From contig NZ_SORE01000013.1 in the NCBI RefSeq assembly GCF_004366595.1, positions 124,001 to 188,000 of the forward strand: 64,000 nt of DNA. The letters are read 5' to 3'. The translations under genes were made by a program, and so were the position numbers. Source of the DNA: Paraburkholderia rhizosphaerae. GTDB taxonomy: Bacteria; Pseudomonadota; Gammaproteobacteria; Burkholderiales; Burkholderiaceae. Positions 34,985 through 43,552 of this stretch are shown here, one piece after another. Each line of letters begins with the position of its first letter. The first letter of the stretch is position 1. The notes beneath the pieces are model-generated. The model saw only the letters and a program-made list of their open reading frames with translations. It was not told where the DNA came from and did not search any database.

Positions 34985-35023
34985 GAAGGGCTGTTGCCAG
35001 TCAAATGGCGACAGCCCTTCTTT
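34985..35023 (+). terminator. Rho-independent terminator after trxB
   Basis: A long inverted repeat pairs GAAGGGCTGTTGCCA with TGGCGACAGCCCTTC (one mismatch) across an 8-base loop, followed by TTTC. It lies 45 bp beyond the trxB stop. Confidence 0.85.
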
Positions 35024-35134
35024 CACTTGCGGGCGTCGTACCGCATCGTGTCGTACGGGCGCATATGCGCGTCGCGATAGGCCGATTGCGTGATGTTCGT
35101 TTCGCCATGACATCGCGATTACGCCATCACGCGA

Positions 35135-36679
35135 TCACGCGGTCCTGAACACGCTGACCACGCCGTTCATCCGCTCCGCCTGCTCGCGCAGCGACGCCGC
35201 GGCCGCCGCAGCCTGCTCGACCAGCGCGGCATTTTGCTGCGTGACCGAATCCATCTGGGTCACTGCCTGCGTAACCCGTTCGATCCCGTCGCTCTGCTCT
35301 TCCGACGCCGCTGAAATCTCGACGGTAATCTCCGTCACGCGCCTGACGGCCTCGTTGATCTCGTTCATCGTGCTGCCCGCGCGGTCGACCAGCGCGGTGC
35401 CGTTGCCAACCCGTTCGACCGATTTATCGATCAGTGCCTTGATCTCCTTCGCCGCGGCCCCGCTGCGTTGCGCGAGCGTTCTGACCTCGCCCGCGACGAC
35501 CGCGAAGCCCCGTCCTTCCTCACCCGCGCGCGCGGCCTCGACTGCCGCATTCAACGCGAGGATATTGGTCTGGAACGCGATGCCCTCGATCACGCCGATG
35601 ATGTCGGCAATCTGCTGCGAGCTGCCGTTGATCTCGCCCATCGTCGACACGACCTGCGAAATCACCTGGTGCCCCGTCTGCGCGACGCTCGCCGCGTCGC
35701 GCGCGAGACTGGTCGCCTGGCGCGCGTTATCGGAGTTGCGGCGCACGGTCGACGTCAGCTCGGTCATGCTCGACGCGGTCTCGCCCAGCGACGCGGCCTG
35801 CTCCTCGGTGCGTTGCGACAGGTCGATATTGCCGGCGGAGATTTGCCGCGTCGCAGTGGCAATCGACTGCGCGCTATCGCGCACCGTGGTGATGGTCTCG
35901 GTCAGCCGCATTTGCATCGCTTGCAGCCCTTCCATCAGGCGGCCCATTTCATCGCGCGAGCGCACGCCGATGCGTTGACTCAGGTCGCCATCGGCAATCG
36001 AACGGAAGTGAAGCAATGCATCGTCGAGCGGTCCGGCAATCGACTTCTGCAGCGTGTACCACCCGAACACCGCCATTACGAGACCGACCGCGAGGCCCGC
36101 GGCCGCAATCACCAGAATCGTATCGAAGCGCTTTTGCGCGGCATCGTAAAGCGCACGCGCCTGCTCCGCCTGCATCGCTTCGAGTTGCGCGGTGCGGTCG
36201 GTGATGTCGTTGAACGGCGCGGTCATCTTGTGCGAAATCAGATCGCCCAGCGCTGCTGTATCGCGGCGCCCGATTGCCGCATAGACCTGCGGGACCGGCC
36301 CGGACATCGCGACGGCCCGCTTCGCATCCACTTCATCGCTGATGCGCGTTTCGTCCGCGCCGGCAGGCAGCGCACGATACGACTGCCATGCCTTATCGGC
36401 AATGTCGAATTGCTCACGGGCGCGCTGCAGCAGATTCGGCACATCGGGGCTATCGGGCGCAGCGCCGATGCGATCGAGCACAAGACGCCCACGCGCGATA
36501 TGGAAATCGTATTTGCCGAGCGCGATCGCCGACGCGAGTTGATCCGTATAGAGCTCCTTCTGATCGTCGTTGCTCATTGCAATGCCGACGACACCCAACA
36601 CGGCACCGACGATCATCAACAAGCCAAGAAATCCCATCGCCAGCGCGAGACGAATACGGATCGTGATATTTCTGAACAT
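35135..36679 (-). CDS. Methyl-accepting chemotaxis protein
   Basis: 514-residue membrane chemoreceptor. Helix 1 is at about residues 8-32, a helical periplasmic ligand domain of about 155 residues (Tar/4HB type) follows, then helix 2 at about 187-210, a HAMP domain (SIAGPLDDALLHFRSIADGDLSQRI), and the signalling coiled coil with the hairpin tip GVIEGIAFQTNILALNAAVEAARAGEEGRGFAVVAGEVRTLAQRSG. No NWETF-type CheR-tethering peptide is present; the protein ends FRTA. The start at 36679 is preferred because GAGG is 6 bp upstream; the ATG two codons earlier has it too close. No che genes are adjacent. Ligand unknown. Confidence 0.95.
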   Translation of the reverse strand: MFRNITIRIRLALAMGFLGLLMIVGAVLGVVGIAMSNDDQKELYTDQLASAIALGKYDFHIARGRLVLDRIGAAPDSPDVPNLLQRAREQFDIADKAWQSYRALPAGADETRISDEVDAKRAVAMSGPVPQVYAAIGRRDTAALGDLISHKMTAPFNDITDRTAQLEAMQAEQARALYDAAQKRFDTILVIAAAGLAVGLVMAVFGWYTLQKSIAGPLDDALLHFRSIADGDLSQRIGVRSRDEMGRLMEGLQAMQMRLTETITTVRDSAQSIATATRQISAGNIDLSQRTEEQAASLGETASSMTELTSTVRRNSDNARQATSLARDAASVAQTGHQVISQVVSTMGEINGSSQQIADIIGVIEGIAFQTNILALNAAVEAARAGEEGRGFAVVAGEVRTLAQRSGAAAKEIKALIDKSVERVGNGTALVDRAGSTMNEINEAVRRVTEITVEISAASEEQSDGIERVTQAVTQMDSVTQQNAALVEQAAAAAASLREQAERMNGVVSVFRTA

Positions 36680-37008
36680 GAACATCCTCGAGGACGGGAA
36701 AGCGCAGCGAAAGGTCGCGTACGACGGCATGAATCCGTTCCCTCCGTTTACGGCAGGCCATTGACGATATGAAGCACAAGGTAGCGACCAGTCACAACCG
36801 TTTGCGCCAGATCAAATTCAACGACAGTTCGCGCAACGATCGATACCCGAAGCGAGTGCGAATCGACGGGAAGCATTCGTTTGTTGAGGTGTTGTGGAAG
36901 AAGCCGCGCTATTGTCGATTCGAGTGCAACGCGCACCGCACCCGAAAAAAACCAGCCGGCGTCGCAATCGTTGCATCCGCAACCGCTTTGAGGAAAGGAG
37001 AAGATTTG
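36680..37008. other. Divergent intergenic region
   Basis: About 330 bp between the chemoreceptor and the DUF4148 gene, which point away from each other. It should carry both promoters; no clear -35/-10 pairs or palindromes were identified. AGGAAAGGAG at about 36991-37000 is a strong ribosome site for the DUF4148 gene. Confidence 0.45.
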
Positions 37009-37317
37009 ATGAAGAACATCCGTCTCGTCACAGCTGTGTCCACCTCCGCGCTCGCAATCGTTGCCGCGTGTGTTTCCGTGAACGCTGACGCGCAAGCGTC
37101 GGGCATCACGCGTTATCAGGTCGGCGCCGAGCTTGCGCAGCTACAGGCCGCCGGCTACTTCGGCGAAAAGGTGACCTATCCGAACCGGCTGCAAGCCACG
37201 GAAGCACGCATCCAGACGATCAACGCCACGCAATCGAACAATGCGGCCGGCGGATACGGCGGCTCCAGCGGATACGGCGGCTCCGGCGATTACGCGCCCG
37301 GCCGTGCGCCGCGGTGA
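37009..37317 (+). CDS. DUF4148 domain secreted protein
   Basis: 102 residues. A signal peptide (MKNIRLVTAVSTSALAIVAA..., cleavage near NADAQA) precedes a short DUF4148 core (ITRYQVGAELAQLQAAGYFGEKVTYPNRLQATEARI). A Gly/Ser/Tyr-rich tail with YGGSSGYGGSG follows. The family is abundant in Burkholderia and relatives, is exported to the periplasm and has no assigned function. An AGGAAAGGAG ribosome site lies 8 bp before the ATG. Confidence 0.92.
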   Translation: MKNIRLVTAVSTSALAIVAACVSVNADAQASGITRYQVGAELAQLQAAGYFGEKVTYPNRLQATEARIQTINATQSNNAAGGYGGSSGYGGSGDYAPGRAPR

Positions 37318-37393
37318 CGACTCGCCGACAATATTGCAAAGACCGGAACAGATCGGCCGACCAGCACCGGTAGACGCAACGCGAACGCGAACC

Positions 37394-37969
37394 TCATCGA
37401 TCGCATCGATCGCGTTCCGTCGTGTTCCCTGCATGCCGCGGATGGCGACGCTTATAACCGGTGACCATCGCGGCAATCAGATTTTCGCGTGTCCAGACGC
37501 TCATCGCGATCGCCGCGGCGATATGAATACACACGCACACTTCGAGGGCGATCGCGAGCGCAGTGTGAATCGCTTGAGGCCAGTCTTCGCCCCAGAACGC
37601 ATCGAGGCGCATCAACCAGCCGCTGAATGCCAGCGCGAGCACAAGCGCCCACAGCACGAGCGCCATCACACCGCCAAACGGGTTATGCGACAAATGACGT
37701 AAAGGCTTGCCTGACGCAAGCGAACGCCCATACGCACGCAGATACGAACACGTAGGCCACCATGCGGAAAAACGCGCGTAGCGCGTGCCGATAAAACCCC
37801 ACACGATACGCAACACGACCAGCGCGGCGGCCGCATAACCGAGCTTGCGATGCAGCGGATCGGTCGGGCCGAACAGGTCCCAGATCACAATGGCCGCGAT
37901 GACCCAGTGCGTGAAGCGCACCCACCGGTCCCAGATTCTGATTCGCGCGGCGTCGGGCATCGCGGACAT
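37394..37969 (-). CDS. Cytochrome b561 family protein
   Basis: 191-residue inner-membrane di-haem b protein with four helices. Likely haem ligands are His in FTHWVIAAIV (helix 1), HRKLGYAAA (helix 2 start), and the pair in AIHTALAIALEVCVCIHIAAAIAM (helix 4). Such proteins move electrons between the quinone pool and partner redox proteins; some are part of [NiFe]-hydrogenase-type or b-type shuttles. It lies 39 bp downstream of the PepSY gene on the same strand, a pairing often seen in Burkholderia and relatives, so the two are probably one transcript. Confidence 0.9.
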   Translation of the reverse strand: MSAMPDAARIRIWDRWVRFTHWVIAAIVIWDLFGPTDPLHRKLGYAAAALVVLRIVWGFIGTRYARFSAWWPTCSYLRAYGRSLASGKPLRHLSHNPFGGVMALVLWALVLALAFSGWLMRLDAFWGEDWPQAIHTALAIALEVCVCIHIAAAIAMSVWTRENLIAAMVTGYKRRHPRHAGNTTERDRCDR

Positions 37970-38008
37970 ATCGCGGGCTTACAGGGAAAAGCGGGATTCA
38001 GTCGAGCG

Positions 38009-38272
38009 TCAATCGATTTCCGACTTCACGACGTCAAGCGTTTTGGTGTCGAAGTAGATTTCGACCTTCTTGCCTTCCTTGTTGCTGCCGTAAATCTCAT
38101 AGCAGTTGCCGTCGATTTTGAACTTCTTGATCTTGTAACCCTGCCCTTCAAGTTGCGCGCGCGCATCGGACTCTTTCATCCACTCGTCTTTCGGATGCGC
38201 GACGCAATCCGCCTTCGCGAAGGCCGCCCCCGAAAAACCAATCGCCGCGATCACCGCAATTAGCTTGAGCAT
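38009..38272 (-). CDS. PepSY domain periplasmic protein
   Basis: 87 residues. A signal peptide (MLKLIAVIAAIGFSGAAFA) precedes one PepSY domain (DEWMKESDARAQLEGQGYKIKKFKIDGNCYEIYGSNKEGKKVEIYFDTKTLDVVKSE). Two Cys residues may form a disulfide. PepSY domains act as inhibitors or ligand-binding modules in the periplasm. ATG 38272 is chosen because GAGG lies 6 bp upstream; the ATG at 38284 has no ribosome site. Probably co-transcribed with the cytochrome b561 gene. Confidence 0.92.
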   Translation of the reverse strand: MLKLIAVIAAIGFSGAAFAKADCVAHPKDEWMKESDARAQLEGQGYKIKKFKIDGNCYEIYGSNKEGKKVEIYFDTKTLDVVKSEID

Positions 38273-38317
38273 CCGAAACCTCATCGTTAGTTAATCGAAA
38301 GGCTAATGTGCCACAAA

Positions 38318-38332
38318 TGAGAACAGTTCTCA
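38318..38332. promoter_or_regulatory. Perfect palindrome TGAGAAC-A-GTTCTCA upstream of the PepSY gene
   Basis: Two 7-bp arms around one base, 46 bp upstream of the PepSY start and about 200 bp before the MFS gene on the other strand. It is placed where an operator would overlap the PepSY-cytochrome b561 promoter. The binding protein is unknown. Confidence 0.5.
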
Positions 38333-38534
38333 ATCAGACAATTCAACAATGCGTGAGAGACACGTCCGGACGTAAGAAGTGTGTTAAGCGGGTTTTCCAT
38401 AAACGCGTTTGCCACTATCATGTCCGGACTTCAGCCGAAGTCGCGTCGCCCCGTCTATCCTCCCCGCCGGTCTTGAGCAGCGCGCCTTTCGGCAAGCCTA
38501 CGGCGCGCCAGACGCCCGCCCCAATCACTTCCAG

Positions 38535-39929
38535 ATGAACAAACAGTCCACGCACGCCGCGTTGTTGTGGATCGTCGCCACCGGCTTCTTCATGCAGGCG
38601 CTGGACACGACGATCGTCAACACCGCTTTACCTTCCATTGCCCGCAGCCTCGGCGTCCCCGCACTGGCGATGCAGCCGATCGTCGTCGCGTACACGCTGA
38701 CGATGGCGCTGCTCACTCCGGCCTCCGGCTGGCTCGCCGACCGCTTCGGCACACGCCGCGTGTACTTCGTCGCGATCCTGCTGTTCGTGATCGGTTCGGT
38801 ATGCTGCGCAAGCGCGCACACGCTCGGCCAGCTGATCATCGCGCGCGTGCTGCAAGGCGTCGGCGGCTCGATGCTGCTGCCGATCGGCCGGCTCGCGGTG
38901 CTGCGTACGATCAGCGGCGAACAATATGTATCGGCGCTCGCGCTGATCTCGGTCGCGGGCCAGGTCGGACCGATCCTGGGCCCAACGCTTGGCGGCTGGT
39001 TCGTGCAGTCGTTCACGTGGCACTGGATTTTCCTGATCAACGTACCGATCGGCGCGGTCGGCCTGATTGCGGTGAGCCGCTATCTACCCGACGGCGCGTC
39101 GCGCGACGCACCGCCGTTCGACCTGATCGGCTGCGCGCTGCTATCGCTATGCATGGTCGCGTGCTCGCTCGCGATCGACGTGCCGATGCGCACACAACGT
39201 GTCGAATGGTCGGCCTGCCTCGCGGTGCTGGGTGTTGCCGCCGCGCTGGCTTATATCCCGTACGCGCGGCGCTCGCGCAATCCGCTATTCCGTCTGGGTC
39301 TGTTTCGCGAGCCCAACTTCAGCGTCGGGCTGATCGGCAACCTGATCTGCCGGATCGGTTCGAGCGCGGTGCCGTTCCTCGTGCCGCTGATGCTGCAACT
39401 GGAACTCGGCTACACGCCACTGCATTCCGGGCTGATGATGTTGCCGTCCGCGCTCGCGGGCACCGTCGCGAAACGCTGGATTGCGCCGCTGATTCGTCGC
39501 TTTGGCTATGAAGCGTTCCTGCTGGTGAACACGTTGATCGTCGGTAGCTCGATCGTTGCGTTCGCACTCTTTTCGCACGGCACACCGCTGGTGATCGAAA
39601 TCGCGGTGCTCGCGGTGTTCGGCGCGGCGAACTCGATGCAGTTCGCGGCGATGAACAGCGTGACATTGAAAGACCTGTCGATTGCGGACGCGGGCAGCGG
39701 CAACAGCCTGTTTTCGATGGTGCAGATGCTCGCGATTGGCCTTGGCGTATCGATCGGCGGGGGTCTTGTGAATCTGTTCACCGATCAATGGGGTTCGGGC
39801 GCGTTGGGCTTCCGGCTGAGCTTTGTGTGCGTCGGCGTAATCACGCTAGTGTCGGCGCTGGTGTTCCGGCGCATCGACAAGGAACCGGCGCGGCCGGTGG
39901 CGATCGCAACGAGCGCCGCACAGCGCTGA
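38535..39929 (+). CDS. MFS drug exporter, DHA2 (14-helix) family
   Basis: 464-residue inner-membrane proton-driven exporter of the EmrB/QacA/MdtD group. It has motif A in GWLADRFGTRRVYF at about residues 64-77 and motif C-like GPILGPTLGGWFVQ at about 145-158. D24 in MQALDTTIVNTALPSIA is the DHA2 motif D1 residue. It is shorter than 14-helix EmrB proteins but close to MdtD (471). There is no adaptor gene beside it, so it probably works alone at the inner membrane. The start at 38535 (MNKQSTHAALLWIVATG) begins just before helix 1. Confidence 0.93.
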   Translation: MNKQSTHAALLWIVATGFFMQALDTTIVNTALPSIARSLGVPALAMQPIVVAYTLTMALLTPASGWLADRFGTRRVYFVAILLFVIGSVCCASAHTLGQLIIARVLQGVGGSMLLPIGRLAVLRTISGEQYVSALALISVAGQVGPILGPTLGGWFVQSFTWHWIFLINVPIGAVGLIAVSRYLPDGASRDAPPFDLIGCALLSLCMVACSLAIDVPMRTQRVEWSACLAVLGVAAALAYIPYARRSRNPLFRLGLFREPNFSVGLIGNLICRIGSSAVPFLVPLMLQLELGYTPLHSGLMMLPSALAGTVAKRWIAPLIRRFGYEAFLLVNTLIVGSSIVAFALFSHGTPLVIEIAVLAVFGAANSMQFAAMNSVTLKDLSIADAGSGNSLFSMVQMLAIGLGVSIGGGLVNLFTDQWGSGALGFRLSFVCVGVITLVSALVFRRIDKEPARPVAIATSAAQR

Positions 39930-39967
39930 CGCGCGAACCGACGCACGCGCGCAAGCGCCGCCGCGCG

Positions 39968-41173
39968 CTACCGTGTGCATCGATCGGCTGCGGAAGCAGG
40001 CCGCATTGCCTTCAGATCGAACTCCGCTTCCTTCGGTCCCTGCTGCGTCAGCGTGACCCAATGCAGAGTAGTGGGAGATTTGACCAGCCCGAGGCTGCCC
40101 ACTTCACCCCATTTGACCGGCGAGCGTTGCGTCCCGGCCAGCTCGATCGATGTTGGCGCGAGCTTCAGATCGAGCAGCCGTCCATCCTGAGCCGGCACAT
40201 AAGCATGATCGCCGGCCACCATGATGCTGGACTCGCGCACCGACGCGGGCATGCAGGCAAGCGTCGCGGTGGTCGCGCCGGTTGCATCGAGCAGTTGCGC
40301 AAAGCCCTTGCCGTCGAAGCCGGTCGCCACCACCAGAAAACGATCCAGCGTGGGCACATAGGCGGCCGCATACGTGTAATAACGCAAGCTCGGCGACAGC
40401 ACGCGCGCGTCGCTGAGCGTGCCATCGTCCGGATTGAATACCGCGGACTTCAGCCGCGCATAGGTCGCGCCCGGCACGTACTGCTGCCACATCAGCAATG
40501 CGCGCGTCGGCGAACCGGCAATCATCGGCCACCATTCGCGCACGCGCGGCGCGACCTCGACCGACTGCTGCAACGTGCCGTCCGCGTCATACGTCTTCAG
40601 ATACACGCCATTGCCGGTGCCGAGATTGTCGGCACCGCCGCCGTCGACCCAATCGTCCGAATAGAACACGATGAAGCGCGAGCCGACCGCCGCCGCATGC
40701 CCGGAATGCCCGCCCGATTTAACGTCGACTGGATACGGTTTGACCGCTTGCAGATCCGACGTATAGACGCCATAGCGCTGGCTCACTTCATTCGGCGTGT
40801 TCCATCCGTCCTCAAAGGTGACCATCACGTTGCCGGTGTCGTTCTGCGCAATCGACACCGGTTCCTGCGCTTCAGGACGGCTGATGAAAATACGCGGCTT
40901 GTCGAGACTGAATTGCTGCGGCGACCAGCGCGCGACATACACGTCGTGCGTCCAGTTGCGGTCACGCCCAGGTCCGCGCGGCGGCAAACCCGAACTGCTG
41001 AAGAATACCCACGTGCCGCCCTGGCCATCGCTCGCCGCGCCGATGCCATGCATGTACGAACGCGGGTCGACCGTCGCCCGCGCGCGGCTCGAGCCCTTCG
41101 CGGCCCCGGCGGACATTGGACAAAACCACACACAGACGCCGAGCATCGCGGCGACGGCCAGCACCTTCCGCAT
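39968..41173 (-). CDS. Secreted protein of unknown function, possibly a beta-propeller
   Basis: 401 residues with a signal peptide (MRKVLAVAAMLGVCVWFCPMSAGAA) and no lipobox. The mature chain has repeated blade-like pieces with aromatic and Asp motifs (GTWVFFSSSG, VFYSDDWVDGGGADNLGTGNGVYLK, FLVVATGFDGKGFAQLLDATG), which suggests a sialidase-like or WD-type propeller. No Asp-box series or catalytic triad could be confirmed, so no enzyme activity is claimed. It starts 9 bp beyond an orphan glmS 3' end on the same strand and faces the MFS gene. Confidence 0.8.
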   Translation of the reverse strand: MRKVLAVAAMLGVCVWFCPMSAGAAKGSSRARATVDPRSYMHGIGAASDGQGGTWVFFSSSGLPPRGPGRDRNWTHDVYVARWSPQQFSLDKPRIFISRPEAQEPVSIAQNDTGNVMVTFEDGWNTPNEVSQRYGVYTSDLQAVKPYPVDVKSGGHSGHAAAVGSRFIVFYSDDWVDGGGADNLGTGNGVYLKTYDADGTLQQSVEVAPRVREWWPMIAGSPTRALLMWQQYVPGATYARLKSAVFNPDDGTLSDARVLSPSLRYYTYAAAYVPTLDRFLVVATGFDGKGFAQLLDATGATTATLACMPASVRESSIMVAGDHAYVPAQDGRLLDLKLAPTSIELAGTQRSPVKWGEVGSLGLVKSPTTLHWVTLTQQGPKEAEFDLKAMRPASAADRCTR

Positions 41174-41181
41174 GTCGTGAC

Positions 41182-41304
41182 TCACTCGACAGTGACAGAC
41201 TTCGCGAGATTGCGGGGTTTGTCGACATCGGTGCCCCGCACACAAGCCGTATGATACGCAAGCAGTTGCAACGGCACGACATGCAATATAGGCGACAGCG
41301 GCCC
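41182..41304 (-). pseudogene. glmS: Orphan 3' end of glmS (glucosamine-6-phosphate synthase)
   Basis: The minus strand encodes about 40 residues ending PLQLLAYHTACVRGTDVDKP and then RNLAKSVTVE plus a stop at 41182. This is the invariant C-terminus of GlmS, complete with the HxA segment and the terminal SVTVE. Upstream of about 41304 the similarity stops and there is no start codon, so the other roughly 565 residues of GlmS are missing. It is a truncated remnant left by a recombination or deletion. A functional glmS must lie elsewhere, because the enzyme is normally essential for cell-wall synthesis. Confidence 0.85.
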
Positions 41305-41466
41305 ACGCAACGCCGATCGTCCTCGACAGGCCCGCATGGTGGTGCCTTGAACACAGGGCCTCTAATTTCTCGCTAATTCACCGCGCGGATCATGCACACA
41401 TGGCTTAAACAAGCCGGCACGCATGACCCGAGATCCACGCGGTACGACATGTTAGCGAGGCCCCAA

Positions 41467-41970
41467 ATGTACAAGCATATTCTGGTAGCAGTCGGCACCC
41501 GTGCCGATTCGATCACGCTGGAAGCTGCGATCCGGCTGGCGCGCCAAACTGGCGCGCGGATTACCGCATTGCATGTCGTGGACCCGGTGCCGCCGTATGC
41601 AGGCGTGGACACTTACGACTTCAGCGTGACGCTCGAAGCATTCGATGCGTATGGGCGCGCAGTGGCCGAACGCTGCGTCGCCGCGATCCATCAGGCCGGT
41701 TGCGAAGGCGACGCGCGCACCATCGTGCTACCGATGTGCGGCAGCACGATGGGCCGCGCGATCGCCGAACAGGCGCGCGAAATGGGCGCGGACCTGCTGG
41801 TGATCGGTAATCGGAAACAGACGCTCTGGAGTCTGTTTCGCGAGAATCTGTATAAGGAACTGCTGCGCTACACGGACGCACCGGTGCTGGTCGCAACCGA
41901 CGCACTGCCGGCGGCGTCGGGCCTCGCGCTCGCGCTGCGGCCACGTTATGCGCAAACCATCGATGCGTGA
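41467..41970 (+). CDS. Universal stress protein, UspA family
   Basis: 167 residues with one Usp domain (MYKHILVAVGTRADSITLEAAIRLARQTGARITALHVVDP at the start). The nucleotide-binding loop motif is weak: GADLLVIGNRKQTLWSLFRENLYKELLRYTDAPVLV has GN-x9-F rather than the canonical G-2x-G-9x-GS, so ATP binding is uncertain. UspA proteins accumulate during growth arrest and stress. The start MYKHILVAV (41467) follows GCGAGG. The protein has a short C-terminal extension rich in Leu/Ala/Arg. Confidence 0.9.
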   Translation: MYKHILVAVGTRADSITLEAAIRLARQTGARITALHVVDPVPPYAGVDTYDFSVTLEAFDAYGRAVAERCVAAIHQAGCEGDARTIVLPMCGSTMGRAIAEQAREMGADLLVIGNRKQTLWSLFRENLYKELLRYTDAPVLVATDALPAASGLALALRPRYAQTIDA

Positions 41971-42036
41971 GCGCGTACCTGGTCCGACATACAGCGGACG
42001 CGCGCCCCGCAGTACAGCACTGCGCGGCGCGCGCAA

Positions 42037-42744
42037 TCAACGGTACTCGAGCTTCGGATACCAGTCGGTGCCGCGCCCTTCCGGCGTCAGGTCGAGGATC
42101 GTCCACAACGGCATCGGATCCGGCGCGCCGCGCGGGTCCTGGCCCGGGTCAGAGGTCGCGAAGCCCATTTCGCTGCCCCAGAAATGGCGGATCGTACCGT
42201 CGCGGCGCGTAAACACATTGAGCGCCGGTTCGTCGCCGCCTTCGTCGGAAATCGCGAAGTAGTCGCGGCTGTAGTTGCCGTTCAGGTCCGAATACAGCTT
42301 CAGGTCGCGCCAACCGCGCGCGCGCGTGAACGCGACGATCCGCTCGAGCGGCGAACGCGCGACTACCGCCATCGCGATGCGCTGCTGCACATCGGCGGCC
42401 TCGCCTTCCCACGCGCTCAGCATTGACGTGCACATCGGGCAAGGCCGCTCACGCTGCGGACCGAACATATAGCTATAGACGACGAGCGTGTCCTTGTCGC
42501 CGAACAGACCCGCGAAATCGACCGGACCGCCCTCGCCGGCGAAGCGATAGTCGCCGCTGACCATGCCGCCAGGGGGCAATGCGCGGCGCAATTCGGCCAC
42601 GCGTTCGATATGCCGGCGCAGTTCGATTTCCTCCGCGAGCAGTGCGGTGCGCGCGCGCCGGTAATCCGCGCTTTCATTCGGGAACGTCATCGTGTTGCGC
42701 CGTGCGAGATCGACGGCGGGAATCAGGGTTGGGGCGTTGGCCAT
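42037..42744 (-). CDS. DUF899 thioredoxin-like protein
   Basis: 235-residue cytoplasmic protein of the DUF899 (thioredoxin-like AhpC/TSA superfamily) group. Marker segments are LRRALPPGGMVSGDYRFAG, then VVYSYMFGPQRERPCPMCTSMLSAWEG with a CPMC motif that could be redox active, and FTRRDGTIRHFWGSEMGFATSDPGQDPRGAPDPMPLWTILDLTPEGRG. Function is not established. A GAGGAG ribosome site precedes ATG 42744. It lies 39 bp after the glutathione transferase gene on the same strand and is probably co-transcribed, which suggests shared thiol or detoxification chemistry. Confidence 0.93.
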   Translation of the reverse strand: MANAPTLIPAVDLARRNTMTFPNESADYRRARTALLAEEIELRRHIERVAELRRALPPGGMVSGDYRFAGEGGPVDFAGLFGDKDTLVVYSYMFGPQRERPCPMCTSMLSAWEGEAADVQQRIAMAVVARSPLERIVAFTRARGWRDLKLYSDLNGNYSRDYFAISDEGGDEPALNVFTRRDGTIRHFWGSEMGFATSDPGQDPRGAPDPMPLWTILDLTPEGRGTDWYPKLEYR

Positions 42745-42783
42745 ATCAATCTCCTCTTTCCTGTGACTAGGGAAGGTCCGCTA

Positions 42784-43443
42784 TCAGTCGCGATCCGGCG
42801 CGCCCAACGGAAACAACGACCGGTACGGTCGTGCTTCATCGACAGCGCGCGCGAACGATGGTCGCGCAAGCAGCCGCTGCCGGTACGCAATCACGTTCGG
42901 AAATGCCGCGCCGATCCGATGCGCCCAATCGGCATAGAACAGCGCAGGCGCGGCCGCGCAGTCGGCGAGACTGAAGTGTCCGCCGGCCGCCCATTGGCGG
43001 TCTTCCATTGCGCGATCGAGCCAGCCGTATGCGGTATCGAGCATGTCGCGCGCCTCCGCGACGCCGCGCACATCGCGCTGCTCCTGCGGCCGCATGCTAT
43101 CGAAGACAATTTTCTGCAGCGGCGTGGCCACGTAGTTGTCGAAAAAGCGGTCCATCTCGCGCACCTTGATCGCCGCGCGACGATCGTCGGGTATCAGCGA
43201 CACCGTACCCGGATAGTACAAACCCAGATATTCGATGATGATGGTCGACTCGGTCACCATCCGTGCGTCGTCGATCAGCAGCGGAAAGCGCCTGATCGGC
43301 CAGCGCGCGGCGAATTCGTCGTAGACCTGCGGGCTTTCGGACGTCAGCATGCGCCACTCGAACGGCGTGCCGTTCTCGTAGAGCGCAATCAGGACTTTCT
43401 GGCAGTACGACGAAAAAGGGTGGGCGTAGAGCTGCAGCGTCAT
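42784..43443 (-). CDS. Glutathione S-transferase family protein
   Basis: 219 residues. The thioredoxin-like N-terminal domain (MTLQLYAHPFSSYCQKVLIALYENGTPFEW) has the glutathione-binding segment IRRFPLLIDDARMVTESTIIIEYL, with the cis-Pro and E-S pair. An all-helical C-terminal domain follows from about residue 90. The S-S-x-C near residues 11-14 is the catalytic region. Substrate unknown. A strong GGAGGTGA ribosome site precedes ATG 43443. It is the first gene of a pair with DUF899. Confidence 0.92.
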   Translation of the reverse strand: MTLQLYAHPFSSYCQKVLIALYENGTPFEWRMLTSESPQVYDEFAARWPIRRFPLLIDDARMVTESTIIIEYLGLYYPGTVSLIPDDRRAAIKVREMDRFFDNYVATPLQKIVFDSMRPQEQRDVRGVAEARDMLDTAYGWLDRAMEDRQWAAGGHFSLADCAAAPALFYADWAHRIGAAFPNVIAYRQRLLARPSFARAVDEARPYRSLFPLGAPDRD

Positions 43444-43552
43444 CGTAGGTCACCTCCGTTGGCTTACGTGTTCATCGGGTGTTCTGATGAATGACGAACC
43501 AGCGAGGATGAAATCGACATGCGCGCCAAAAAAATTTGCCCGTGCGCAACCT

